43,751 bases of DNA from Candidatus Gastranaerophilales bacterium (GCA_944323675.1 CALUTK010000010.1:1-43751), one strand, 5' to 3'. Shown: positions 8,787 to 16,462, numbered from the stretch's first letter. Numbers and translations: made by a program. The notes: a model not told the origin generated them from the letters alone.

Positions 8787-9628
8787 TTTGCCATATATAA
8801 GGTTCTTGACGGGAATGCAAAATCAATGCCTTCTTCCCTGAAGCGTCTGATTACTTCCAGAAGCACCTGCTCTTTTATTTTTAAATATTTTACATAGTTA
8901 TTTGTTTTAACATATGCGTTAATTTTAATATTAATTGAACTGTCTGCAAGAGTATCAAGATATACAACAAAATCGCTGTAGATTTCGCTGTTCCTGTTCA
9001 GAACATCTTCTATAACCTCAATTGCACGGTGTAACTTTTCATCGCTTGTATCATATGTTACGCCCACAGTTTCAAAAATTCTTCTTTTATGCGCTCTGGT
9101 AACATTTACTATATCGCCGTTTGCAATGTTACTGTTCGGAATTATTGTAAGCGCATTATCTAACGTTCTTATTTTTGTGGAGCGGAGGTTAATATCTTCA
9201 ACAGTACCTTCCATAGTCCCGATTTTTATGTAATCCCCGACCTCGTAAGCTTTATCGGAAAAAATGGCAATACTTCCAAAGATATTTGCAATAGTCGCGT
9301 TTGCCGCAAACCCCACCGCTAAACCGGTGATTCCAAAACCTGCAATTAATGAAGATATTGAATATCCGTGATTCTGCAACAATGCCGCTATCAGTATAAA
9401 CGCTATGATAAACTTCAACAACTTTGTGAGTATCGGTATAAATTTTATAACCTGTGAAGTTTTATTCTCGGAAAACTTTTTCTTTAAGTTATTTTCGAAA
9501 ATGTCAACAAGCTTAAATAAAGCTGCGAGAATAATTATATTGATAATAATTTCGGCAATAAGTCCGAAATGTATGCTGTCGAGTACCCGTTGAATTTTTT
9601 GTACGTAATTAATAATTTGATCTATCAT
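8783..9628 (-). CDS. mscS: Small-conductance mechanosensitive channel, MscS family
   Basis: A 281-residue MscS-type channel that opens under membrane tension and releases solutes during hypo-osmotic shock. It has three N-terminal membrane helices (about 18-38, 57-80 and the pore helix). The pore-lining helix is clear: GFGITGLAVGFAANATIANI. It runs into the conserved beta-domain motif IFSDKAYEVGDYIKIG and then TVEDINLRSTKIRT and PNSNIANGDIVNVTR. The C-terminal alpha/beta vestibule is complete. The Shine-Dalgarno AGGGA lies 8 nt from the ATG. It is first in a two-gene unit with rlmH. Confidence 0.92.
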   Translation of the reverse strand: MIDQIINYVQKIQRVLDSIHFGLIAEIIINIIILAALFKLVDIFENNLKKKFSENKTSQVIKFIPILTKLLKFIIAFILIAALLQNHGYSISSLIAGFGITGLAVGFAANATIANIFGSIAIFSDKAYEVGDYIKIGTMEGTVEDINLRSTKIRTLDNALTIIPNSNIANGDIVNVTRAHKRRIFETVGVTYDTSDEKLHRAIEVIEDVLNRNSEIYSDFVVYLDTLADSSINIKINAYVKTNNYVKYLKIKEQVLLEVIRRFREEGIDFAFPSRTLYMAK

Positions 9629-9768
9629 AATAAATCCCTAAAGTTTTGATTCCGGTAAACCGCTGAGGCTTCAAGTTAGGAGTATTATAGAACAGAGATT
9701 ATTACAAATCAAGCGGCAAGCAGACTGGCTAGTATGCCGACCACACTGCTTCTTGAATAAACCGACGC

Positions 9769-10120
9769 AAATAATGTTGGGCAGGTATGTCTAACCGACA
9801 GTGCCTTAAGTTAAATGTTTGGTCATTCTGAGGGCAAAGCCCGAAAGAATCCAGCCTTTGAAAATGTGAAAAGTGAAGAGTAAAGCGTGATGAGACCGCT
9901 TATTATTGAACCGCTCACTCCTCATTATTTTTCACCCTCTCCTGTCCTCCGGACATCCTCTCCCAAAGGGAGAGGGTATAAAAGACAGCCTTTCAACCAT
10001 TCACCCGTTCAACCTTTCAACTAAACTGACCCCTCACGCTTCACACTTCACCCTTCACATAGAAAAAAGATAGGATTGTTGTTGGATATGTCGGTTGAAC
10101 ATACCTGCCCAACATTATTT
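9769..10120. mobile_element. 352-bp element with 32-bp terminal inverted repeats, no ORF
   Basis: Bases 9769-9800 and the reverse complement of 10089-10120 are identical over 32 bases except for a CT/TC swap at positions 23-24. The core of each end is AATGTTGGGCAGGTATGT. The 288-bp interior has no gene. It contains short hairpins (for example CTCTCCCAAAGGGAGAG near 9958) and stretches also seen in other intergenic regions of this window (a CTTCACCCTTCACA-like segment recurs near 26.5 kb). The structure is that of a MITE or a repeat-flanked noncoding cassette. No clear target-site duplication is visible. Confidence 0.6.
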
Positions 10121-10197
10121 GTCAGAGGAAAGAGTCCCTCTCTGCCAGCATAAATTAAAAGACCATTAAGATAAAAAATCTTATGGTCTTTTTAATT

Positions 10198-10270
10198 AGC
10201 GGAAGACGAGACTCGAACTCGCGACATTCTGCTTGGAAGGCAGAAGCTCTACCAACTGAGCTACTTCCGC
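10198..10270 (-). tRNA. tRNA-Gly (anticodon TCC)
   Basis: Read on the minus strand the gene starts GCGGAAGTAGCTCAGTTGG and forms a full cloverleaf. The acceptor stem GCGGAAG pairs with CTTCCGC, the D-arm is GCTC...GAGC, the anticodon loop CTTCCAA lies in a TCTGC/GCAGA stem, and the T-arm contains GTTCGAGTC. The discriminator is T, as usual for bacterial tRNA-Gly. CCA is not encoded. Its first 18 bases are duplicated just upstream, see the next entry. Confidence 0.95.
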
Positions 10271-10390
10271 AAGGATTATTCAATTTTGGCGGTTATTTCT
10301 CAGTTGGTAGAGCGAATTATGAACTACGTTGCGCCTCCGGCTCCACTTTAGCAACTGAGCTACTTCCGCAAGGATTATTCAATTTTGGCG
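10253..10390 (-). repeat. 39-bp direct repeat carrying the 5' end of tRNA-Gly, with a broken tRNA-like piece
   Basis: The 39 bases at 10253-10291 (the first 18 bases of tRNA-Gly plus upstream flank) recur exactly at 10352-10390, 99 bp away. Upstream of the intact gene there is thus a second tRNA 5' end (acceptor strand plus most of the D-arm), but after GCTCAGTTGC the sequence no longer folds as tRNA. Between the copies, CTCAGTTGGTAGAGC at 10299-10313 is the tRNA D-arm on the opposite strand, so part of the gene is also present as an inverted piece. It reads as a scar of duplication or recombination at the tRNA. Confidence 0.75.
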
Positions 10391-10470
10391 CTGACTTTAC
10401 TCGTCCACACCTGAACTCTATTTACTTTAATATAAAAATAAAATTATTGCAAGCGGTTTGTTCTGGGACT

Positions 10471-10621
10471 TATATCGCAGTTTACACTAAAAAACGCAGA
10501 AATGTCACCCCTGAAATCAATTCAGGGCAGGCTCTGAACTTGTTTCAGAGTCTAACAGCATAGAGATGCTGAAATAAATTCAGCATGACACTTTTGTGCA
10601 TTTGGTGTAAACTGCGATATA
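10471..10621 (+). mobile_element. MITE-like element, copy A (151 bp)
   Basis: The ends TATATCGCAGTTTACAC (10471-10487) and GTGTAAACTGCGATATA (10605-10621) are perfect 17-bp inverted repeats ending in TATA. The interior holds three nested hairpins of the type CCTGAA...TTCAGG or GCTGAA...TTCAGC and no ORF. An inverted copy lies at 39581-39707. Copy A has an extra hairpin unit of about 20 bases (CCTGAAATCAATTCAGGG) that copy B lacks. TA-rich ends suggest mobilisation by a TA-targeting (IS630/mariner-type) transposase supplied elsewhere, which is inference. Confidence 0.75.
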
Positions 10622-10724
10622 AATTCTTTTGTTCTAACTCTAAAGAATTAATTATTAATTATTATTCAATAGGCTAAAGTTTATCCTCAGGGAGGGTGAA
10701 AAATATTGAAAAATGAGTTATTAT

Positions 10725-10912
10725 ATTAATGTAAGCTTACTGTATCCAGGCACTTTTTCGGGGTTGCGATAAGAGTTTTTCTTTAGCGGGTTTGGTTGAA
10801 AATACGGTAAGCTTATTCCTTTGCCTCGCAATAAATCATTTTATATAATGGTTTTCACGTTTGATATACTTCACAGCCTGTCGTTTCACTTTTCCGGCAG
10901 GTTTTATTTTTA
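10725..10912 (+). ncRNA. Possible small RNA gene ending in an intrinsic terminator
   Basis: No ORF fits here, yet a plausible intrinsic terminator closes the stretch (CCTGTCG 10877-10883, CGGCAGG 10895-10901, then TTTTATTTTT). Upstream sequence has nested complementary segments consistent with an elongated hairpin: AGGCA near 10748 with TGCCT near 10822, ATAAG near 10770 with CTTAT near 10812, and TTTTC near 10779 with GAAAA near 10798. An alternative pairing of TTGCGA with TCGCAA also exists. I do not recognise it as 6S, SRP, tmRNA or a known riboswitch. The 5' end is a guess. Confidence 0.3.
10877..10912 (+). terminator. Rho-independent terminator
   Basis: A 7-bp stem, CCTGTCG with CGGCAGG including one G-T pair and an 11-nt loop, is followed by TTTTATTTTTAT. 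No protein gene precedes it on this strand, which is the main argument for the small RNA proposed above. Confidence 0.55.
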
Positions 10913-10965
10913 TCTGTTTTTTGTTATAATTATCTTTGTAATTATATTAATTCAGGAGTGAAGTT

Positions 10966-11247
10966 ATGACAAATGAAGTACGTGCAAGCCATATTCTCGT
11001 TAAAACTGAAGATGAGGCTAATAAAATTTATGATGAACTTATGAATGGCAGAGATTTTGCTGATGCAGCGGCAGAATATTCTCTCTGTCCTTCAAAGGCT
11101 GAAGGCGGAGATTTAGGATTTTTCGGCAAAGGTATGATGGTGAAACCTTTTGAAGATGCTGCATTTAAACTTGATAAATTCGTGTTGTCAAAACCCGTTC
11201 AAACTCAGTTTGGATGGCATTTAATTATTGTGACTGATAAAAAATAA
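10966..11247 (+). CDS. Parvulin-type peptidyl-prolyl cis-trans isomerase (PpiC-like)
   Basis: A single-domain parvulin of 93 residues that catalyses cis-trans isomerisation of prolyl bonds. It has the full family pattern: RASHILVKTEDEA at the N-terminus, FADAAAEYSLCPS, the GGDLGFFGKGMMVKPFEDAAF core, and the C-terminal TQFGWHLIIV. It has no signal peptide, so it acts in the cytosol. AGGAG lies 8 nt before the ATG. TATAAT at 10924-10929 is a likely -10 box. The stop codon overlaps the start of the aminopeptidase gene by one base. Confidence 0.92.
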   Translation: MTNEVRASHILVKTEDEANKIYDELMNGRDFADAAAEYSLCPSKAEGGDLGFFGKGMMVKPFEDAAFKLDKFVLSKPVQTQFGWHLIIVTDKK

Positions 11248-12815
11248 TGATGAATGATTTGCTTGTAAATTTACGTCAGTTTATTTCTGATGAAAATATT
11301 GATTTGCTTTTGGTCAACTCCACCAATGAATTTTTGGTGGAGTATAATTCATTAGAAGAAAATTCCAGATATGCACTTACGGGTTTTTCTGGTTCTACTG
11401 GTGATGCCGTTGTGACGTTTGATAAGGTTTATTTATTTGTTGACGGAAGATATCACATTCAGGCGGATTTAGAAGTTGATCACGATATTGTTACCGTTGT
11501 CAAACTCAAAACCGGCGAAACAATGTTCGGGAAAATGAAAGAATTGTTTCCGGAGCGCTCATTGCTTGGACTTGTCGCAAGAAAAAATTCTCAGGCGCGC
11601 GTTGAAAGTTTTGAAAAATTCTTCAGAGTAAAACAGCTTGATTCAGATCCTGTGGAACAAGAGTTTGTCTTGCCGGAAGATTGGATTGAAGATATTGATA
11701 CATCTTTGGCTGGGCGTTCTTTTAATCAAAAATTTAATAAAATTACATCGAAATTTACCTCGGATACAGCATTGATATTGACAAATGCCGAAGATGTTTC
11801 GTATCTTTTTAACAAACGTGATTTTTCAAAGCCCTTTGCCTCAAAAATTACAGCAAAAGCTATTGTTACAAAAAGCGGGGCAGAATTTTTTACGCGCAGG
11901 CAAATGCCGGAATTTGAAAATCGGCTTAAATCCTTAACCGGTAAAATTTACGTTGATAAAAAATCAATCAATGCTTACGATTATTCAATCATAAAAGATT
12001 ATGCGGTTGAAATGGATAAAAATCCTGTTCAAGCTATGCGCGCTGTCAAAACTGATGAAGAACTTGAACATTACAAAGAAGCTTTTAAAAAGACGGATTC
12101 AGCACTTTCTGCCGTCAGGGATTATATTGAAAATAGCGATGGTATTTCTGAATACGATATTTCACAGAATCTTGAGGAAGAGTTTAAAAGGTTTGGCGCA
12201 AAAGGTTTAAGCTTTAAATCAATTGTCGCAAAGGATAAGAATTCTGCGCTGGCACATTATTCAAAAGCTTCAAAAGATGAAATTATAAAAGACGGTAGCC
12301 TTATTTTGATTGATTGCGGTGCGTATTACGAAGGCGGGCTTGCAACTGATATTACGAGAGTTTTTGTGAAAGGACAGCCGTCTGCACTTCAAAAAAAAGT
12401 TTATACAACTGTTTTAAAAGTGTTTTTGCATGCTTTTAATTATCCTGTAGAAGTTGAAACATGCGGGTTTGATATAGATGCCCTTGCAAGAAAAATTTTC
12501 AATGAAAACAAAATAGACGGTTTTGTTTTTAATCACGGACTCGGACACGGTATCGGGATAAGCGTTCACGAATATCCGCCGAACCTTTCCAATAACGAAA
12601 TAGCAAAGGTTAAACTGGAAGAAAATATGTGTTTTTCAATCGAACCAGGACTTTACAATCAGGAGCATTTCGGAGTCCGACTTGAAAATTCATGCTATCT
12701 GAAAGACGGACGGATTAATTCTTTTGTAAAAATGAATTACGAAAAAAAGCTGATTGATTTTAATATGCTGACAGAACAGGAAAAGGCGTGGCTGAAAGAT
12801 TTTGAGGTGTTGTAA
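11247..12815 (+). CDS. pepP: Xaa-Pro aminopeptidase, peptidase family M24B
   Basis: A 522-residue metallopeptidase that removes the N-terminal residue preceding proline. The N-terminal creatinase-type domains (about 1-270) lead into the pita-bread catalytic domain. The metal ligands are visible in order: D in LIDCGAYYEGG, D in ATDITRVF, H in HGLGHGIGISVHEYPP, E in FSIEPGLY, and E in GVRLENSCY. Length and domain order resemble the longer three-domain Xaa-Pro aminopeptidases more than E. coli PepP (about 440 residues), so the symbol is approximate. The start codon shares its A with the preceding TAA, and its own TAA shares an A with the next ATG, giving a three-gene coupled operon. Confidence 0.9.
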   Translation: MMNDLLVNLRQFISDENIDLLLVNSTNEFLVEYNSLEENSRYALTGFSGSTGDAVVTFDKVYLFVDGRYHIQADLEVDHDIVTVVKLKTGETMFGKMKELFPERSLLGLVARKNSQARVESFEKFFRVKQLDSDPVEQEFVLPEDWIEDIDTSLAGRSFNQKFNKITSKFTSDTALILTNAEDVSYLFNKRDFSKPFASKITAKAIVTKSGAEFFTRRQMPEFENRLKSLTGKIYVDKKSINAYDYSIIKDYAVEMDKNPVQAMRAVKTDEELEHYKEAFKKTDSALSAVRDYIENSDGISEYDISQNLEEEFKRFGAKGLSFKSIVAKDKNSALAHYSKASKDEIIKDGSLILIDCGAYYEGGLATDITRVFVKGQPSALQKKVYTTVLKVFLHAFNYPVEVETCGFDIDALARKIFNENKIDGFVFNHGLGHGIGISVHEYPPNLSNNEIAKVKLEENMCFSIEPGLYNQEHFGVRLENSCYLKDGRINSFVKMNYEKKLIDFNMLTEQEKAWLKDFEVL

Positions 12816-13564
12816 TGGAGATTACAAGTGTAAATAATGAACTGGTTAAAGAAACCGTAAAATTACAGCAAAAAAAATATCGAGATAAAGAACAAAAATT
12901 TATCCTTGAAGGCGACAAGTGTGTGCGGGAAGCTTTTTCTGCAGGAATTGAAATTGAAAGAGTTTTCGTATTGCAGGAAAAAGCGCCGGATTATTCATTT
13001 TTGCAGGATAAGATTATTCTGACAAGCAATGCCGTCTTAAAAAAAATATCCACAACAGATACACCGCCCGATGTTGTTGCTATCGCAAAACAAAGGCATG
13101 CTGATAAAAGTATTTTAAAAACATGCCGGAAAGTTGTGTTATTAGAAAATATACACGATTTAGGAAATCTCGGCACAATACTTCGCACCTCCGTGGCATT
13201 TGGAGCGGATGCCGTTGTTTTGTACGGAGACTGCGCCGATATGTATAATCCTAAATGCGTGCGTTCATCTGTCGGAAATTTGTGGAAAATTCCCGTGGTG
13301 CAATTAAAGGAGTTGGATGAACTATGTGTGTTTAATTCGTTTTCAAGGGTTGCAACTCTCCCGCGGGCAAATAATTATCTGAAAGATTTTAACGTTCATT
13401 TCCCTTGTCTTATAATGTTCGGGAGTGAAGCTGACGGATTGAGTGATGAACTCATTAATTTTGCAACCGAAGAAGTTAAAATTGAGATGGCAGAGTCTGT
13501 GGAATCTCTTAATCTCAGCGTTTCCTGCGCTGTAACCCTATATAAGCTCTTCTGTCTACAGTAA
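12815..13564 (+). CDS. SpoU (TrmH) family RNA 2'-O-methyltransferase
   Basis: A 249-residue protein with the two-domain layout of RlmB/TrmH enzymes, which methylate a ribose 2'-OH in rRNA or tRNA using S-adenosylmethionine. The N-terminal substrate-binding domain has KFILEGDKCVREA. The SPOUT domain motifs follow: LLENIHDLGNLGTILRTS (motif 1, with N and R conserved), MFGSEADGLS (motif 2), and the knot IEMAESVESLNLSVSCAV (motif 3, with the conserved SLNxSxA-like sequence). Which nucleotide it modifies cannot be read from the sequence. It is last in the PPIase-aminopeptidase operon. Confidence 0.9.
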   Translation: MEITSVNNELVKETVKLQQKKYRDKEQKFILEGDKCVREAFSAGIEIERVFVLQEKAPDYSFLQDKIILTSNAVLKKISTTDTPPDVVAIAKQRHADKSILKTCRKVVLLENIHDLGNLGTILRTSVAFGADAVVLYGDCADMYNPKCVRSSVGNLWKIPVVQLKELDELCVFNSFSRVATLPRANNYLKDFNVHFPCLIMFGSEADGLSDELINFATEEVKIEMAESVESLNLSVSCAVTLYKLFCLQ

Positions 13565-13714
13565 AAAGAAATTATTCTTTGTGTTTGTACAGTATGCAAG
13601 TTTTGTTGCATTGAACTTTGGCTCATAAGAATATGTCTTTTTAGGCTGCTTTTTAAATGCGCATAATCCTATGATTTTTTCGTCGTCCTTAAAAAAGTTT
13701 TTTAATAATTCCAT
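13556..13714 (-). CDS. Small basic protein, 52 residues
   Basis: A short gene convergent with the SpoU methylase and overlapping its end by 9 bp. The start MELLKNFFKDDEK is supported by AAGGA about 9 nt upstream. A candidate promoter on the same strand has TTTACA, an 18-nt spacer and TATACA between 13735 and 13765. The product is rich in Lys, Asn, Thr and Tyr (KKQPKKTYSYEPKFNATKL) and contains two Cys. It has no membrane helix and I do not recognise it. It could be a non-coding frame, but the promoter and Shine-Dalgarno together make a real small gene plausible. Confidence 0.4.
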   Translation of the reverse strand: MELLKNFFKDDEKIIGLCAFKKQPKKTYSYEPKFNATKLAYCTNTKNNFFLL

Positions 13715-13790
13715 ATACACATCCTTCTGTTTAGTGTATAATTTATTTAATGGTAAAGTGTAAAAAGTCAATATAAAAGGAGATAAAATT

Positions 13791-14003
13791 ATGGCAGACA
13801 AAGTTACAAAAGAAATGAATATCATGGATATTGTTCAAGCTCACCCTGAAAGTATTGCAGTATTTCAGAAATACGGTTTAGGCTGTATAGGATGTGCTGC
13901 GGCAAGATTTGAAAACCTTGAAGCGGGTGCAAGAGTTCACGGTTTTGACCCGCAGGCTATGGTTGATGATATCAATATGTTGATTGAAGCTAACGAAGGC
14001 TAG
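13791..14003 (+). CDS. DUF1858 / hybrid-cluster-associated redox disulfide protein
   Basis: A 70-residue protein made of a single DUF1858 domain (the redox disulfide domain found next to hybrid cluster proteins and at the N-terminus of ScdA-type iron-sulfur repair proteins). It shows MNIMDIVQAHPESIAVFQKYG followed by the paired cysteines GCIGCAAA and then HGFDPQAMVDDIN. The two Cys in C-x-x-C are the presumed redox or metal-binding site. Its partner is not in this window. AAAGGAG precedes the ATG by about 8 nt. A very strong terminator follows directly, so it is monocistronic. Confidence 0.85.
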   Translation: MADKVTKEMNIMDIVQAHPESIAVFQKYGLGCIGCAAARFENLEAGARVHGFDPQAMVDDINMLIEANEG

Positions 14004-14020
14004 AGGTTTATATATTTGAA

Positions 14021-14054
14021 GGCGCCGGTGAGTTTACTCACCGGCGCCTTTTTT
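14021..14054 (+). terminator. Strong Rho-independent terminator
   Basis: A perfect 12-bp GC-rich stem, GGCGCCGGTGAG with CTCACCGGCGCC around a 4-base loop, is followed by six T. It ends the DUF1858 gene. The convergent 707-residue gene ends at 14071. Confidence 0.92.
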
Positions 14055-14070
14055 GTGTGATAGTTATATT

Positions 14071-16194
14071 TTATTTGTTTAGAAATCCTGCCATTGTAGG
14101 TTTTTTATGAATAGAATTTGTTATTGCTGCAGCCTGTGGTGCAGTCTGAATAGTTGTAACATTTTGAGGTTTTGTATCAGGCTGAGCTGCTGGCGTTTGT
14201 ACTGCAGATTTTACCTCCGGCTGTTGGGAGGCTGTTTTTTCTGCATTCTGTTGCGCCTGAAGACTTTTCTCTTTTGCTCTGTCATTTTTGGTCATTCTGT
14301 CACAGAACCTTGCAAGCCATATCATAAATGACGGTACAAGAACCAGTGTAGATAAGAAACCGAATGAGCTGTTCATTGTTTTTGCGTAATTGATATATTT
14401 GTTGCCTTTAACATTTCTAAAAATACTGTAAATATTTTCAAGAGATTTATTGTCTTTAGAAACATTTTTGAATGCTGTTTTAATTTCGTCAATAGTTGCA
14501 TCCTTCAACGGTTTGCCGACAATTGCTTCAGCGTTGGCTTTGACATTTTTATCAAGACGAAGCATTTTCTTAATATTCCCGCCGCTGTTTTCAACGAATT
14601 CAAAGAATCCGTTTATGCCGCCAGGGTATTTGTCAATGTTTGTGTATTTGGAGATGATTTCTTCACTTGATAATACGTTGATGCCGGAACCTGCAGTAAA
14701 GTAGTTTTTAGCCTTATGCAGGAAGGATTTTGCGTGATCTGCCGGTTTTGTATTCAAAGCAAGCCCTGAGAGTTTTGAGAAAGCAACCGAACAAGCTCTT
14801 GAAAGTGCTTTTGCGGCAAAGAGGATTGCGACGAAACTTGTAATATCACGTACAAGAATTTCTTTTTTATCGTATTTATCCTGACCGTTCAGGTATCTTG
14901 GCGGCAGGCAGAATCCGAATAACAGGGTCAGCATCGCCGTAACTGACATTGAAGGCCCGTCAAAGTCGAATTTATCTGCTAAATTTTTCAGCCAGCTTGT
15001 ATTCATAACCGTGTCGCCTGTCTTAGCCATAACTTTCTGTATTCCTGCACCCTGGAATGAAACATTTTTGCCGCCGGCTTTTTTATCATCAACTTTATCT
15101 TCTGCTTTTTGTGTTGTAGAAGCCGGTGCCGGTTCTTCGTTCTGGTCTTTCAGTGCCGGGTTGCCTTTTAAACCGAGGTTGTAAAGTTTCGGAATAATCG
15201 TGTAGAATCCGACAACCGCAAAGAACATAGAAAACAGAGTTGTGAATCTTGATCCGATACGTCTTGAAGTATGAGCTTTCAAAAACTCTGCAACATCTGT
15301 TGTCGCGTCTTTTGCCAGTTGTTTATTAACTGATTCAATTGCATCGTTTGAATAGTTCTTCATAGAACCAAGAAGTTTTTTGAATGATTCTGATACAGGC
15401 TCCTGACGTCCTTCTATCTTGAGAGATGCTACCATTTCGTTGATTGAAGGCGAAAGATTTTGTTTTCTCAGCATCATAAAGTCATCTGTAAGGTGCTGGG
15501 TTAAATCTTCTGCAGAGCCGTCGACTTTTATATCCAGTAATTTTTTGAAGAAACCTTTTGATTTTGCGTTTTCAATTTCTATTACTCTGTCTGTGAAATT
15601 TTTAGAATATTTTGAAATTTCTTCATCGCTCAGAGTCTGTGTAACTTTATCTCCGTCTTTCAGAAGGGTGGATTCTTTTAATACGTTATTAAATATTTTT
15701 TCATAGAATTCTTTCTTTGTCTTAGCGACATCGGAAAGGGTGTTACGGTTTTCAACCGCATACTTTTCAAAGTTTTCGCCAAGCCCCTTAATCATATCAA
15801 TGGAAACATTGTTTGCTGTGCCTGAGTATTTAGTTATGAAATGGAGCATAATAGCAGGGATAATGAATGCGCTCGGGCCGCTTAAGATTTCGCGGATACC
15901 TTCTTTTCTGGCGAATTCCCAGTTTAAAGGCCCGTGTTTTTTACCGTTTTCATCTGTTTTTCTGCCGCGGTTTAAACCTTCTGTTATACGCGGAGCAACC
16001 ATGCCGAGTCCGTCCTGAGCAATAAATGATGCGGCAAAACCGCCTCTTTCAATTGCATCCATAAGCATGACAACAGGATTCCCGCCGGTAAATGACTGAT
16101 TATATTTGTTATGTTGATTTTGTTTCTTGTTGTTCTGCTGCTGATTATTCAGACGAGTGTTTTCACTAACCGTATTGATTGCTTTTACTACCAT
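14071..16194 (-). CDS. Lineage-specific multi-pass membrane protein with two F-x-G motifs
   Basis: A 707-residue protein that I cannot assign to a named family. The first 33 residues are Asn/Gln/Lys-rich (NNQQQNNKKQNQHNK) and end in NQSFTGGNP. A second similar motif, KNVSFQGAG, sits near residue 386. Likely membrane helices lie at about 110-124, 317-336, 415-430, 450-468 and 630-650, separated by long charged helical regions (130-300, 500-620). The C-terminal 60 residues are Gln/Ala/Pro-rich and disordered. The segment FIAQDGLGMVAPRITEGLNRGRK resembles the ID/MMD-x-x-x-x-P-x-TKKY region of the 201/207-residue pair at 19.4-20.6 kb. A weak AGGG lies only about 3 nt from the ATG. It is probably a conserved protein of the lineage. 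Confidence 0.65.
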   Translation of the reverse strand: MVVKAINTVSENTRLNNQQQNNKKQNQHNKYNQSFTGGNPVVMLMDAIERGGFAASFIAQDGLGMVAPRITEGLNRGRKTDENGKKHGPLNWEFARKEGIREILSGPSAFIIPAIMLHFITKYSGTANNVSIDMIKGLGENFEKYAVENRNTLSDVAKTKKEFYEKIFNNVLKESTLLKDGDKVTQTLSDEEISKYSKNFTDRVIEIENAKSKGFFKKLLDIKVDGSAEDLTQHLTDDFMMLRKQNLSPSINEMVASLKIEGRQEPVSESFKKLLGSMKNYSNDAIESVNKQLAKDATTDVAEFLKAHTSRRIGSRFTTLFSMFFAVVGFYTIIPKLYNLGLKGNPALKDQNEEPAPASTTQKAEDKVDDKKAGGKNVSFQGAGIQKVMAKTGDTVMNTSWLKNLADKFDFDGPSMSVTAMLTLLFGFCLPPRYLNGQDKYDKKEILVRDITSFVAILFAAKALSRACSVAFSKLSGLALNTKPADHAKSFLHKAKNYFTAGSGINVLSSEEIISKYTNIDKYPGGINGFFEFVENSGGNIKKMLRLDKNVKANAEAIVGKPLKDATIDEIKTAFKNVSKDNKSLENIYSIFRNVKGNKYINYAKTMNSSFGFLSTLVLVPSFMIWLARFCDRMTKNDRAKEKSLQAQQNAEKTASQQPEVKSAVQTPAAQPDTKPQNVTTIQTAPQAAAITNSIHKKPTMAGFLNK

Positions 16195-16426
16195 ATCCCT
16201 ACTTTAACTTTTTATAACTATCTACACATATTTAATAAAAACTGTTCACGTTTACTTATTGCTATTTTATTAGGGGTTTGTTTAAGATTATTAACAAAAC
16301 TCAATTTGAATAAGTGTATTTATTATACTTAATCGCAATAAAATTTGCAAGTAATTTACTACAAATATAATAATAACGTTACAACCTGTAATAAACTCTA
16401 TTTTTAGATAAAAATCAATGGCTAAA

Positions 16427-16455
16427 TTGACATAAACGGTTGTCTATTTTAAACT
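16427..16455 (+). promoter_or_regulatory. trmFO promoter, leaderless geometry
   Basis: A perfect TTGACA at 16427-16432 is followed by a 17-nt spacer and TAAACT at 16450-16455. The ATG of trmFO is 8 nt further on and no Shine-Dalgarno is present, so the transcript should begin at the start codon. The rest of 16195-16426 is AT-rich spacer between divergent genes with nothing else I can name. Confidence 0.65.
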
Positions 16456-16462
16456 TTTTGTT

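Noticed and set aside
10183-10563. Plus-strand open frame of 126 codons
   Set aside because: It runs across tRNA-Gly, its partial duplicate and MITE copy A, so its apparent protein repeats (ALPTELLPQGLFNFG, ATELLPQGLFNFG) only reflect the duplicated tRNA DNA.
9769-10621. Integrative element inserted at tRNA-Gly
   Set aside because: No integrase, no duplication of the tRNA 3' end and no cargo genes. The duplicated piece is the tRNA 5' end, so a classical integration event does not fit.
10725-10912. 6S RNA, SRP RNA, tmRNA or a known riboswitch
   Set aside because: None of the sequence signatures that I know for these RNAs are visible. Only a general hairpin fold and terminator support an RNA here.
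14107-16018. Several plus-strand frames inside the 707-residue gene
   Set aside because: They are shadows of a long gene with strongly biased codon use, without ribosome binding sites or recognisable protein features.
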